A stretch of 37,139 nucleotides of DNA, from positions 1 to 37,139 of the forward strand of contig JBHIDJ010000018.1 of the NCBI GenBank assembly GCA_046760105.1, given 5' to 3'. The notes under the pieces were generated by a model that saw only the letters and a list, made by a program, of their open reading frames with translations, ran no database searches and had not been told where the DNA came from. The DNA comes from JBHIDJ01 sp046760105 (GTDB lineage Bacteria > Pseudomonadota > Gammaproteobacteria > Acidiferrobacterales > SPGG2). Shown piece by piece: positions 8,127 through 17,007 of the stretch. Position 1 is the first letter of the stretch. Each line of letters starts with the position of its first letter. Both the position numbers and the translations under genes were made by a program.

Positions 8127-9782
8127 ATGAGACCTGAAATAGCGAAATCGGGATTCCTAGCAGGCACACATCCGACAGTTGCGATTGTATCCAAGGTAGT
8201 GATCGTTGTTTTCTTGTTGTTCGGGCTTTTGCAGGCAGAAGCCATTCATCAGGCACTTGGCTTGGGGGCGGATATCCCCACCAAGGCATTTAGTGCCATC
8301 AAGAATTTTATTCTCGGGACATTGAAGTGGTACTACATCGCCATCGTGTCCTTTTTTCTGTTTTTTGTACTCTGGTTGGTGATCAGCCGCTACGGCAATA
8401 TCCGCCTCGGTGACGACAACGACCGGCCGGAGTTCAGTTACTTTTCGTGGTTTGCGATGCTGTTCGGCTGCGGCATGGGTATCGGCCTCGTGTTTTGGAG
8501 TATCGCCGAGCCAATCTACCACTTCCAGAGCAACCCGTTCATCACGGAGGCGCAACAGCAGACGCCTGTAGCCGCGGTGACAGCGATGCGAATCACCTTT
8601 TTCCACTGGGGGCTACACCCATGGGCGATCTATGTCATCGTCGCCCTGTCGCTGGCCTATTTCTCATACCGCAAGAAGCTGCCGCTGACGATACGCTCGG
8701 CATTGTATCCGCTGATTGGTAATAAGATTTATGGCCCGATTGGTCATGCGGTGGACATCCTGGCGGTGTTCGCCACCGTGTTCGGCGTGGCCACCTCGCT
8801 CGGCCTCGGCGTGCAGCAAATGAACACCGGTCTCAACCAAATGTTCGGGATGCCGGTGTCTACCGTCTGGCAAATCGTTCTGATCGCCGTCATCTCAGCG
8901 GTCGCTGTCGTTTCGGTGGTGTCCGGCGTGAACAAGGGGATTCGCATCCTGAGCGAGTTAAACATGTGGCTCAGCGTGGCAATTCTTGTGTTCCTGCTAT
9001 CGTTTGGACCGACGCGTTTTCTGCTGCACACGTTGTTGCAGAGTACGGGTGATTACCTGTCAAGGGTCATCCCGCTGAGCCTGTGGACGGATGCCAACAA
9101 GGATAGTCCCTGGCAGGGCTGGTGGACCGCGTTCTATTGGGGCTGGTGGATCGCCTGGTCGCCGTTTGTCGGTATGTTTATTGCCCGTATCTCGAGGGGC
9201 CGCACCATCCGCGAGTTCGTCATTGGTGTGCTCCTCGTGCCGACGGTACTCGCGTTTATCTGGTTAACGCTCTTTGGGGGCACCGCGTTGTATCTCGAGC
9301 TGTTCGGCGATGGTGGCATCGTAGAAGCGGTGCAAAAAGACGTCACGATCGCACTCTATACCACGTTTGCCAACATGGGCGCGGGTTGGGTCGGTACCCT
9401 CTTTGCGGGTGTGGCCACGCTTCTCATCGCGACCTATTTTATTACCTCGTCCGACTCCGGGACGTTGGTCGTTGCCACGCTCCTGTCACTAGGAGACGAG
9501 AATCCGCCGACCATGCATCGGGTGATCTGGGGATTCGGTGAAGGTGCCGTCGCTGCTGTGCTGCTGCTCGCGGGCGGACTTACCGCGTTGCAGACGGCGT
9601 CGATCGTGGCCGCCCTACCCTTTTCAGTCATCATGCTCATTATGTGCCTTGGTATCGTAAAGGCGTTGCAACAGGAACAGGTCGGTCCACAGTTTGCCCC
9701 AAGCGCGCCGACAACTAGGAAGAGGCGCCGCTCCCAAAGGAGACCGCGCGTTTCAACCGCTAGGCGAGCGCGGGCGCGGTAA
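8127..9782 (+). CDS. BCCT-family betaine/carnitine/choline-type transporter
   Basis: A 551-residue integral membrane secondary transporter of the betaine-choline-carnitine family, with about 12 hydrophobic segments. The glycine-rich signature GCGMGIGLVFWSIAEP lies at 114-129. The TM8 tryptophan box is clear: W332, W333, W338, W340, W341 and W344, followed by the ISRGRTIREF loop. These residues form the quaternary-ammonium binding site in BetP and CaiT. An AGGAGA sits 6 bp before the ATG. The C-terminal ~30 residues are very basic (many Arg), reminiscent of the charged osmosensing tail of BetP but not alignable by eye. The setting between a demethylase gene and the sarcosine oxidase operon points to uptake of glycine betaine, dimethylglycine or a similar methylated compound; DMSP is also possible. 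Confidence 0.93.
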   Translation: MRPEIAKSGFLAGTHPTVAIVSKVVIVVFLLFGLLQAEAIHQALGLGADIPTKAFSAIKNFILGTLKWYYIAIVSFFLFFVLWLVISRYGNIRLGDDNDRPEFSYFSWFAMLFGCGMGIGLVFWSIAEPIYHFQSNPFITEAQQQTPVAAVTAMRITFFHWGLHPWAIYVIVALSLAYFSYRKKLPLTIRSALYPLIGNKIYGPIGHAVDILAVFATVFGVATSLGLGVQQMNTGLNQMFGMPVSTVWQIVLIAVISAVAVVSVVSGVNKGIRILSELNMWLSVAILVFLLSFGPTRFLLHTLLQSTGDYLSRVIPLSLWTDANKDSPWQGWWTAFYWGWWIAWSPFVGMFIARISRGRTIREFVIGVLLVPTVLAFIWLTLFGGTALYLELFGDGGIVEAVQKDVTIALYTTFANMGAGWVGTLFAGVATLLIATYFITSSDSGTLVVATLLSLGDENPPTMHRVIWGFGEGAVAAVLLLAGGLTALQTASIVAALPFSVIMLIMCLGIVKALQQEQVGPQFAPSAPTTRKRRRSQRRPRVSTARRARAR

Positions 9783-9798
9783 TACCCCCTCCCCCTAA

Positions 9799-9821
9799 CC
9801 CCCTCCCACAAGGGGAGGGGG
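9799..9821. repeat. C/G-run hairpin at convergent gene ends (terminator-like)
   Basis: Arms CCCCCTCCC (9799-9807) and GGGAGGGGG (9813-9821) are perfect complements around a 5-base loop. They lie 16 bp after the transporter stop, in the 193-bp gap between convergent genes. There is no clear U-tract, so this may be a dispersed intergenic palindrome that doubles as a bidirectional transcription block. Confidence 0.55.
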
Positions 9822-9837
9822 AATAGTTACTTCGCTG

Positions 9838-9921
9838 ACCCTCCCCGACCGGCAACTGCTCCATGCGTTGCCCTAACTTCCTACGTCCCTCTAGGTCGCC
9901 TCCCGAATAAATGGGGAGGGT
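9838..9921. repeat. Inverted repeat with the same CTCCCC/GGGGAG core
   Basis: ACCCTCCCC at 9838-9846 and GGGGAGGGT at 9913-9921 form a perfect 9-bp inverted repeat around a 66-bp spacer. A weaker outer pair (CGCTGAC at 9833-9839, GTCAGCG at 9948-9954) could extend it. Together with the hairpin at 9799 it looks like a composite intergenic repeat between convergent operons. Confidence 0.45.
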
Positions 9922-9975
9922 GAACGAACGGTCTAGCTTCGGCGAAAGTCAGCGCGACGAATGACTACTTAGGCG

Positions 9976-10725
9976 TCAGACGGCTGCCCCTTCCCCCTTC
10001 TTCTGGGAAGGTTGGGAAGGTTTTTTCCTTTTCTTCGCCGAGGACCGAGCTGGAGATGATCCCTTCGCGACGCGGGAACGTTCAGGCGGGGCTTTCGGTG
10101 CGGCTTCCGTCGAGACCTCTGCGACGATCGCCAAGCGGTATTCCTGAGCGGCATCTTCGAGCCAACGCCACACATAATCCGCAAAGCTGCGATGGACGTA
10201 GACATCATAGGTCGGTGTTTGGTCAATCTGATGGAGCAACATATGACAACGCGCGAGACTGCTTTGTGCGCACTGTCCGGGAACAAAGCTACGCGGATGC
10301 AGGTCCAGGCTGCAGCCTTTCAGTAGTACGTCGCGTGCGTGACGCCCAGCCAGACCGATGATGACCCGGCTGTCACTGACGTTACTCACTGCGAAATGAC
10401 AATCGGCAAGTACTCTGCCCAGGACGTCGGCAGTTTCCTCTTCGCGCCCATCAGGCATAACGACCAGCCATTCATTGGATCCAAGCCAGAGCACTGATGT
10501 GTCGCCCTTGGTCGTTGCGGTGTTGGCTTCGGTCGGTAGCCCGACACTCAACACCTGTTCCACAGCCGACGTGAACGCCTTGTCTTGCGTCTCACCACGC
10601 AGCGCGAGCTGCCCTCGCGATGGACGCTCGCAGAGTGCGACGCCCGCGTCCCCAGGATCGCTGACGGCGCGCGCTTCCAAGTGCAAGTGTGCCAGCGGGC
10701 TCTGGCGTAAATATTTTTCAGCCAT
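9976..10725 (-). CDS. soxG: Sarcosine oxidase gamma subunit
   Basis: A 249-residue gamma subunit of heterotetrameric sarcosine oxidase, which oxidises sarcosine to glycine with THF as formaldehyde acceptor and releases H2O2. Family segments include LGSNEWLVV, VSNVSDSRVIIGLAGRHARDVLLKG, DLHPRSFVPG and a YDVYVHRSFADYVWRWLEDAA stretch close to the usual end of SoxG. About 45 residues beyond that point form a low-complexity tail rich in Lys, Arg, Ser, Ala and Pro (SSAKKRKKPSQPSQKK), longer than typical family members. The gene overlaps the alpha-subunit gene by 8 bp and is last in soxBDAG. Gamma is a small structural subunit without its own cofactor. Confidence 0.93.
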   Translation of the reverse strand: MAEKYLRQSPLAHLHLEARAVSDPGDAGVALCERPSRGQLALRGETQDKAFTSAVEQVLSVGLPTEANTATTKGDTSVLWLGSNEWLVVMPDGREEETADVLGRVLADCHFAVSNVSDSRVIIGLAGRHARDVLLKGCSLDLHPRSFVPGQCAQSSLARCHMLLHQIDQTPTYDVYVHRSFADYVWRWLEDAAQEYRLAIVAEVSTEAAPKAPPERSRVAKGSSPARSSAKKRKKPSQPSQKKGEGAAV

Positions 10726-13700
10726 CTAGCCTCTTTCCCTCCGGATCATAGAACTGCGGTTTAGTAATGGTGGCTGGCACCACCTTCTTTTCTAGCGGAA
10801 CATGCACGGTCTCACCGTGCCGCTTGTGACCGTCTTTGACCAAAGCGAGCGCGATCGAGCGTTCGAGGTTGGCGCTGTAGTAACTCGAGGTCACGTGACC
10901 AATCATATCCATCGGTGGTTTTTGGTCCGGCTCAGCAACGAGCTGGCCGCCTTCCGGCAGCACCTCACTGGTATCACGTGTCAGCAGTCCTACAAATTGC
11001 TTACGATCGTCACGCAAGGTATCAGGTCGGAACAGTGAACGTTTTCCCATGAAGTCCTTTTGTTTGCTGACCATCGATCCTAATCCCAGATCGATCGGTG
11101 TCACGGTGCCATCGGTGTCCTGACCCGCGATGAAAAAACCCTTCTCAGCACGCAGCACATGCATGGTCTCGGTACCAAACGGGGTGATGCCATATTCTTC
11201 GCCGGCAGTCATCAACGTGTTCCACAATGCCAACCCATAGCGCGAGGGCACATTGATCTCGAACGACAACTCGCCGGTAAACGAGATGCGAAACACCCTC
11301 GCCGGCATGCCGGCGACTGTGCCTTCGCGATAGCTCATAAAGGGAAAGACTTGCGGGTCGAGATCGATGTCGTTCGTAAGCTTCGCCAACAACTTACGCG
11401 CGAAGGGACCGGCGATTGCCGCCGTGGCCGAGTGTTCTGTCATCGAGTTGCAGTACACTTTGAGCTCGGGCCACTCCGTCTGCAACCACTCTTCGAGCCA
11501 GGCAAGCACGCGCGCCGCGCCACCGCTTGTGGTTGTCATAAGGTAATGGCACTCACCGAGTCGCGTTGTGACCCCGTCGTCGAACACCATACCGTCCTCG
11601 CCACACATGATGCCGTAGCGGCAGCGACCGATAGGCAGCTTCTTCCAAGCGTTGGTATAAATCCGGTTCAAGAACTCGGCTGCGTCCGGCCCGTGGATAT
11701 CGATCTTGCCGAGGGTGGAGGCATCGAGTATGCCGATGGCCCGGCGTGTGGCGAGGCATTCGCGATTGACCGCATCTTGCATCGATTCGCCGGGACGCGG
11801 GTAATACCAAGGCCGCTTCCACTGCCCGACGTCTTCGAACTTAGCGCCATTCGCCGCGTGCCAGTGGTGAATTGACGTCATGCGTACGGGATCAGCAAGT
11901 TCGCCAATATCACGGCCGGCAATCGTGCCAAAGGTCAGCGGTGTGTAAGGCGGTCGAAAGGTAGTCGTGCCGATCGCAGGCACTTCGGCTCCGACGATTC
12001 CGCTGAGGATGCCGAGTGCATTGATATTGCTGGTCTTGCCCTGATCCGTGCCCATACCCAGGGTGGTGTAGCGTTTGAGATGCTCGACCGAGCGGTAACC
12101 TTCGCGCGCGGATAGCGCGACGTCGGCGGCCGTGACATCGTTCTGAAAGTCAACAAAATGTTTGTCTGCCGGCGCACCGGACTTCCGTGGTGGCACCAGC
12201 CAGAACGCCCGTAGGGGTGACACCTGCACCGCCTTCGTTGTGGGTGCCTTACGTGCGCGGCCCTTTGGCTTGAAGCCTGCATCGGCTGCGGCCGCGAGGC
12301 CTGCCGTGTGCCCCTCTTCCAGACAGACGCTGAGGGTAAAGCTGCCGTTGGCAGCGCCGGCCGAACGTTCGGCCTGCACCGACTGACCGGGGACAAAGCA
12401 AGTGTTCTCCTGGTTATAGCTCAGGGTACCGCGCGATTGTGAGAAAAGATGCACGGCCGGGTCCCAACCCCCCGACATACAAAGGAAGTCACAACTGATG
12501 GTGCGCGCCGCACCGGTTACACCGTCTCCGGTCTCGTTTAACGCCATCACTTCGGCGGCGCGTACCCTGTTTTTGCCCGCAGCCGCAACCACTGCGTGAC
12601 TTGTTAATACTTCAATGCCCCGACCGCGCACCGCCGTGGGTAGTGCGCTATCTACGTTTGTGCGCACATCAACGACCGCGGCCACGGTAATACCGGCCTC
12701 TGCCAGATCCAATGTCGCACCATAAGCACTGTCATTGTTGGTAAACACCAAAGCCGTGTTACCCGGCTTAACCGCGTAGCGGTTGACATAGCTCTGCGCC
12801 GCCGAGGCAAGCATGATCCCGGGCCGATCGTTGTCGTGGAAAAGCATGGGCCGTTCGTGGGACCCGGTTGCCAGTACGACTTGCTTCGCGCGCACCTTCC
12901 ACAAACGCTGGCGTGGCTTACTGTTGTCCTTGCTCGGACCAAGGTGGTCCGTTATCCGTTGGGCAATCATAAGATAGTTATGATCGTAATAACCGGCGAC
13001 CGTGCTGCGCGGGAGAAGACGTACCTCCTCCATGGTTTCAAGCTCGGATACTGCGGTCGCGACCCATTCGCTGGCCGGTTTATCATCGATTTCCTCGTGC
13101 TGACCGAGAAGCAAGCCGCCGAGCTCCGATTGCTCATCAGCAAGAAGTACGCGCGCGCCGGTGCGCCCCGCCGCCAGTGCCGCGCTCAAACCAGTCGGCC
13201 CGGCACCCACCACCAGCACATCACAGTGCACATGCATCTTGTCGTAGTAATCCGGATCTAGTGCGTCCGGGGCGCGACCCAAACCGGCTGCCTTGCGAAT
13301 GAAATACTCGTATCGCATCCAGAAGCGCTTCGGCCACATAAAGGTTTTGTAGTAAAAGCCTGCCGGAAAGACTCGCGATAAGGTGTTGCTGACAGCGCCG
13401 AGATCGAACCTCACGCTCGGCCAGCGGTTCTGACTGGTCGCCTCCAAGCCCTCATAAAGTTCGATCTGTGTGGCCCGCAAGTTGGGTTCAGTGTGGGCGC
13501 CGGTGGCGAGTTGCACGAGTGCGTTGGGCTCTTCCGCCCCGACGGACACGATGCCGCGTGGACGGTGATACTTGAAGCTGCGCCCGACCAAATGGAGGTC
13601 GTTTGCAAGCAGAGCGGATGCAAGTGTATCGCCGGCGTAACCGTTATAAACCTTGCCGTCGAAATTGAACCGTAGCTGACGGCTGCGATCGATGCGTCCG

Positions 13701-13732
13701 CCGGAGGCCAACCGATTTGGTTGCGGGCTCAA
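10718..13732 (-). CDS. soxA: Sarcosine oxidase alpha subunit
   Basis: The 1004-residue alpha subunit holds the NAD site and the THF-dependent half-reaction. In order it has an N-terminal ferredoxin-like Fer2_4 domain (~15-100, including LVGRSFKYHRPRG), a pyridine nucleotide-disulfide oxidoreductase domain with the dinucleotide motif GAGPTG (176-181), and a C-terminal GcvT-like folate-binding domain (~620-1000), which converts the imine product to 5,10-methylene-THF. Length and architecture match characterised heterotetrameric enzymes. The only start compatible with the family N-terminus is TTG at 13732, forming a TTGA overlap with the soxD stop, so translation is probably coupled to soxD. Confidence 0.96.
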   Translation of the reverse strand: MSPQPNRLASGGRIDRSRQLRFNFDGKVYNGYAGDTLASALLANDLHLVGRSFKYHRPRGIVSVGAEEPNALVQLATGAHTEPNLRATQIELYEGLEATSQNRWPSVRFDLGAVSNTLSRVFPAGFYYKTFMWPKRFWMRYEYFIRKAAGLGRAPDALDPDYYDKMHVHCDVLVVGAGPTGLSAALAAGRTGARVLLADEQSELGGLLLGQHEEIDDKPASEWVATAVSELETMEEVRLLPRSTVAGYYDHNYLMIAQRITDHLGPSKDNSKPRQRLWKVRAKQVVLATGSHERPMLFHDNDRPGIMLASAAQSYVNRYAVKPGNTALVFTNNDSAYGATLDLAEAGITVAAVVDVRTNVDSALPTAVRGRGIEVLTSHAVVAAAGKNRVRAAEVMALNETGDGVTGAARTISCDFLCMSGGWDPAVHLFSQSRGTLSYNQENTCFVPGQSVQAERSAGAANGSFTLSVCLEEGHTAGLAAAADAGFKPKGRARKAPTTKAVQVSPLRAFWLVPPRKSGAPADKHFVDFQNDVTAADVALSAREGYRSVEHLKRYTTLGMGTDQGKTSNINALGILSGIVGAEVPAIGTTTFRPPYTPLTFGTIAGRDIGELADPVRMTSIHHWHAANGAKFEDVGQWKRPWYYPRPGESMQDAVNRECLATRRAIGILDASTLGKIDIHGPDAAEFLNRIYTNAWKKLPIGRCRYGIMCGEDGMVFDDGVTTRLGECHYLMTTTSGGAARVLAWLEEWLQTEWPELKVYCNSMTEHSATAAIAGPFARKLLAKLTNDIDLDPQVFPFMSYREGTVAGMPARVFRISFTGELSFEINVPSRYGLALWNTLMTAGEEYGITPFGTETMHVLRAEKGFFIAGQDTDGTVTPIDLGLGSMVSKQKDFMGKRSLFRPDTLRDDRKQFVGLLTRDTSEVLPEGGQLVAEPDQKPPMDMIGHVTSSYYSANLERSIALALVKDGHKRHGETVHVPLEKKVVPATITKPQFYDPEGKRLDG

Positions 13733-14010
13733 ACGGCACCTTCAGGCGGTTTCTCACCCATCGTATAGACAGCGGTAATCTTGTGGGTCAGGGTGTCGCG
13801 TTGCACATTAAACCAGCGCCGGCATCCATGGGTGTGTGCCCAGCGTTCGAGAAACACGCCCTTGGGGTTATTGCGCATAAACAGGTAATCGGCCCATTCC
13901 TCATGGGAGAGCTTTTCGGGATCTTTTGGGCGCACGACATGTGCCTCGCCACCGTAGCTAAACTCATGCTCATCGCGTTCGCCACACCAAGGACATTTGA
14001 TCAACAACAT
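13729..14010 (-). CDS. soxD: Sarcosine oxidase delta subunit
   Basis: A 93-residue zinc-binding delta subunit. The zinc ligands are visible as C6 and C9 (KCPWCGERDEHEF) and, near the end, H59 and C63 (RWAHTHGCRRWFN). TAGGAGA, which includes the soxB stop codon, serves as Shine-Dalgarno, with 12 bp between the genes. The order soxB-D-A-G is the standard one for this enzyme. Length and sequence are typical. Confidence 0.96.
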   Translation of the reverse strand: MLLIKCPWCGERDEHEFSYGGEAHVVRPKDPEKLSHEEWADYLFMRNNPKGVFLERWAHTHGCRRWFNVQRDTLTHKITAVYTMGEKPPEGAV

Positions 14011-14022
14011 GTCGTCGATCTC

Positions 14023-15285
14023 CTAATGCGCAACCGCAGCCGCCCCGTGCTCGTCGATCAGATGGCCGGTGGTAAAGCGTTCGAGGCTGAACGCCTCGTT
14101 CAGTTTATGCGGACGGTCCTGGGCAATGGTGTGCGCAAACACCCAGCCCGAGCCCGGCGTTGCTTTGAACCCCCCGGTACCCCAACCACAGTTGAAGTAG
14201 AGCCCCTTGATCGGCGTTTTACTGATGATGGGGCTCGCGTCGGGACAAACATCCACGATTCCGCCCCATTGCCGCAACATTCGAAGACGCGAGAAGATCG
14301 GGAAGAGCTCTATCAGCGCGGCCATCTGGTGCTCGATCACCGGAAGACTGCCGCGCTGTGCGTAAGAGTTGAATGCATCGATACCCGCGCCGATTACCAA
14401 CTCCCCCTTGTCCGACTGACTCACATAGACATGCACCGCACTCGACATCACGACCGTGTGCAAGACCGGTTTGATCGGCTCAGACACGAAAGCCTGCAGC
14501 GGATGACTCTGTATCGGAAGCCTGAGACCAACCATCTCCGCCAGTACACTCGAATGCCCGGCGGTCACTACCCCCACCTTTTTCGCTTTGATAAAGCCTC
14601 TCGTGGTCTCGACCCCTTCCACGACAACACCATTACGGCGTATTCCGGTTACCTCACAGTGCTGAATGATATCGACACCGCGTGCATCGGCAGCCCGTGC
14701 AAGACCCCAGGCCACCGCATCGTGGCGAGCATTCCCGCCTCGGCGCTGCAACGAGGCCCCAAGCACCGGGTAGCGCGAGTGCGGCGAAGTATTCATGATC
14801 GGCACCATCGCTTTAACCTGCTCAGTGGTCAGGATCTCGGAGTCAATGCCGTTGAGCCGAATGGCGTTAACCCGTCGAGAGAGCTCGCGCAGATCGTGGA
14901 GATTATGAGCAAGATTCAAAACACCACGCTGGCTGAACATGACATTAAAATTCAAATCCTGGCTCAGCCCCTCGAACAGCTTTAGCGAATGCTCATAGAG
15001 ATGGGCACTCTCGTCCCAGAGATAGTTGGAGCGAATGATCGTGGTATTCCGCCCGATATTGCCGCTGCCAAGCCATCCTTTCTCAAGCACAGCCACGTTG
15101 GTAATCCCGTGCTCCTTGGCAAGGTAATAGGCAGTCGCTAAGCCATGGCCCCCCGCCCCTACGATAACGACGTCGTAGCCCTCTTTCGGCTCCGGGCTGC
15201 GCCACGCTTCCTGCCAGTTCTCGTGATAACTAAGCGCGTTTCGAACCAGACTGAACAGTGAATATTTTCTCGATTTCTTCTTCAT
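14023..15285 (-). CDS. soxB: Sarcosine oxidase beta subunit
   Basis: The 420-residue beta subunit carries the amine-oxidising flavin site. An FAD-binding Rossmann motif (VVIVGAGGHGLATAYYLA, from residue 39) and a C-terminal FAD_DAO segment (LYFNCGWGTGGFKATPGSG) are clear. The stretch RRGGNARHDAVAWGLARAA contains H188, the likely counterpart of the histidine that covalently binds FMN in characterised heterotetrameric enzymes. It is first in soxBDAG and lies 85 bp downstream of sdaA on the same strand, so both may share a transcript. A lysine-rich start (MKKKSRKYS) is normal for SoxB. Confidence 0.96.
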   Translation of the reverse strand: MKKKSRKYSLFSLVRNALSYHENWQEAWRSPEPKEGYDVVIVGAGGHGLATAYYLAKEHGITNVAVLEKGWLGSGNIGRNTTIIRSNYLWDESAHLYEHSLKLFEGLSQDLNFNVMFSQRGVLNLAHNLHDLRELSRRVNAIRLNGIDSEILTTEQVKAMVPIMNTSPHSRYPVLGASLQRRGGNARHDAVAWGLARAADARGVDIIQHCEVTGIRRNGVVVEGVETTRGFIKAKKVGVVTAGHSSVLAEMVGLRLPIQSHPLQAFVSEPIKPVLHTVVMSSAVHVYVSQSDKGELVIGAGIDAFNSYAQRGSLPVIEHQMAALIELFPIFSRLRMLRQWGGIVDVCPDASPIISKTPIKGLYFNCGWGTGGFKATPGSGWVFAHTIAQDRPHKLNEAFSLERFTTGHLIDEHGAAAVAH

Positions 15286-15370
15286 TATTAGCTGTTTTGC
15301 TCGATTGACCAGAGCGGCTGGCCGCGGAGCTTACTATATTATGTTGCCGAGCACGCCGCCGCCACCCCGC

Positions 15371-16798
15371 CTAGCATTCGATGACATTGACCGGTACTTC
15401 GATTACGTTGACCGCGAGCCCACCGCGCGCCGTCTCTTTATATTTCGTTTTCATATCGGCGCCGGTGTCACGCATCGTCTTGATGACCTTGTCGAGCGAT
15501 ACAAAGTGCGTACCGTCGCCGCGCAGCGCCATACGCGCGGCATTGATCGCCTTGACCGCGGCGATCGCGTTGCGCTCGATGCACGGGATCTGTACAAGTC
15601 CACCAACGGGATCACAGGTGAGTCCAAGGTTGTGCTCCATGCCGATCTCCGCGGCGTTCTCCACTTGCTCCGGGGTGCCGCCGAGCACTTCGGCCAAGGC
15701 GCCGGCCGCCATCGAGCAGGCAGAACCTACCTCGCCCTGGCAACCGACCTCGGCACCGGAGATGGAAGCATTCTCCTTGTACAGGATACCGATGGCGCCG
15801 GCAGTGAGCAGAAAGTGGACAATGCCGTCACCATTAGAACCCGGGCAGAAGCGATCGTAATAATGCATGACTGCGGGGATGATACCCGCGGCGCCGTTGG
15901 TAGGTGCCGTGACGACGCGCCCGCCTGCGGCGTTCTCTTCGTTCACCGCGAGGGCGTAGAGATTCACCCAATCCATAATAATAAGGTGCTTCATCCAGTC
16001 CATGGTGACCAGGGGGTCGCTCAGACCTGCTTCTGGCTTAATGTTCAACTTCCGGTAAAGATCTGCGGCCCGGCGCTTGACCTTCATGCCACCCGGCAGG
16101 ATGCCCTCGTTGTGGCACCCGTTATTGACACATTCCTGCATCACACTCCAGATTTTAAGAAGCCCTTCGCGAATTTCGCCCTCAGAGCGCCAGCACTTCT
16201 CGTTTTGAAGCATGAGCTCACTGATAGACAGGCCGTGTTGCTCGCACAGCTTCAACAGTTCTGCGCCGGTCTTGAACGGATATGGAAGCTGCGTGTCGTC
16301 CTCCGTGATTCGATCAGCGCCCGCCGCCTGCTCATCGACTACAAAACCGCCCCCGACGGAGTAATACGCGGCACTGCGGATCGTTTTGTCATCGGCACCA
16401 CACGCAGTGAAGCGCATGCCATTCGGATGGTACGGAAGCGACTTGCGGCGATGGAAGATTAGATGGTCTTTCTCTCGGAACTCGACCTCCCGCTGGCCGA
16501 GCAGGAATAGTCTTCCCTGTTCACGCACACGGGCGAGTCGCTGTGGCACGCCCTTCGGATCGATACTTTCCGGCGCCTCCCCTTCCAGCCCCAGTATCAC
16601 CGCTTTGTCGCCGCCGTGAGCCTTGCCAGTGGCGCCGAGCGAACCGAACAACTCCACCTTGATGGATCGGGTCTGTTCTAGCAGGTCATCGTCCCGCAGG
16701 CCAGTGACAAACCGCAGGGCTGCACGCATGGGGCCTACGGTATGAGAGCTAGAGGGACCGATACCGATTTTGAACAAGTCGAATACGCTGATCGCCAT
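15371..16798 (-). CDS. sdaA: L-serine dehydratase (4Fe-4S, SdaA type)
   Basis: A 475-residue L-serine ammonia-lyase that converts serine to pyruvate and ammonia. The N-terminal beta domain begins with VFDLFKIGIGPSSSHTVGPM. The catalytic alpha domain has SGAEVGCQGEVGSACSMAAG and EHNLGLTCDPVGGLVQIPC. Cluster ligands are C353, C395 and C406. The protein ends in Cys475; in the Legionella enzyme the terminal cysteine folds into the active site as a fourth cluster ligand, and this protein keeps it. Next to soxBDAG it would complete conversion of glycine plus methylene-THF (via serine hydroxymethyltransferase encoded elsewhere) to pyruvate. Confidence 0.96.
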   Translation of the reverse strand: MAISVFDLFKIGIGPSSSHTVGPMRAALRFVTGLRDDDLLEQTRSIKVELFGSLGATGKAHGGDKAVILGLEGEAPESIDPKGVPQRLARVREQGRLFLLGQREVEFREKDHLIFHRRKSLPYHPNGMRFTACGADDKTIRSAAYYSVGGGFVVDEQAAGADRITEDDTQLPYPFKTGAELLKLCEQHGLSISELMLQNEKCWRSEGEIREGLLKIWSVMQECVNNGCHNEGILPGGMKVKRRAADLYRKLNIKPEAGLSDPLVTMDWMKHLIIMDWVNLYALAVNEENAAGGRVVTAPTNGAAGIIPAVMHYYDRFCPGSNGDGIVHFLLTAGAIGILYKENASISGAEVGCQGEVGSACSMAAGALAEVLGGTPEQVENAAEIGMEHNLGLTCDPVGGLVQIPCIERNAIAAVKAINAARMALRGDGTHFVSLDKVIKTMRDTGADMKTKYKETARGGLAVNVIEVPVNVIEC

Positions 16799-17007
16799 TA
16801 CATTAAGCGCCCCGGGGGTATCATAGCGAGGCCATTTTAGACGGGAATGCAGGCGTTGTAATAGGGGCTCGGATTAGCTGCTTACTAACGTGCTCAATAC
16901 CTATGCTCGGAATCGTACACAGCGGATATACCCCGGCTTATCCGGCCACGACACCGCCTTGCCTTGGCGCGACTGAGAAAATGGTGTGATCGCCTGTAGG
17001 TGGAACG

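Noticed and set aside
13717..14985. 422-codon plus-strand frame
   Set aside because: It is antisense to soxD and soxB, which have full family motifs and zinc or flavin residues.
15305..16462. 385-codon plus-strand frame
   Set aside because: It is antisense to sdaA; length is explained by mirror codon structure of a conserved gene.
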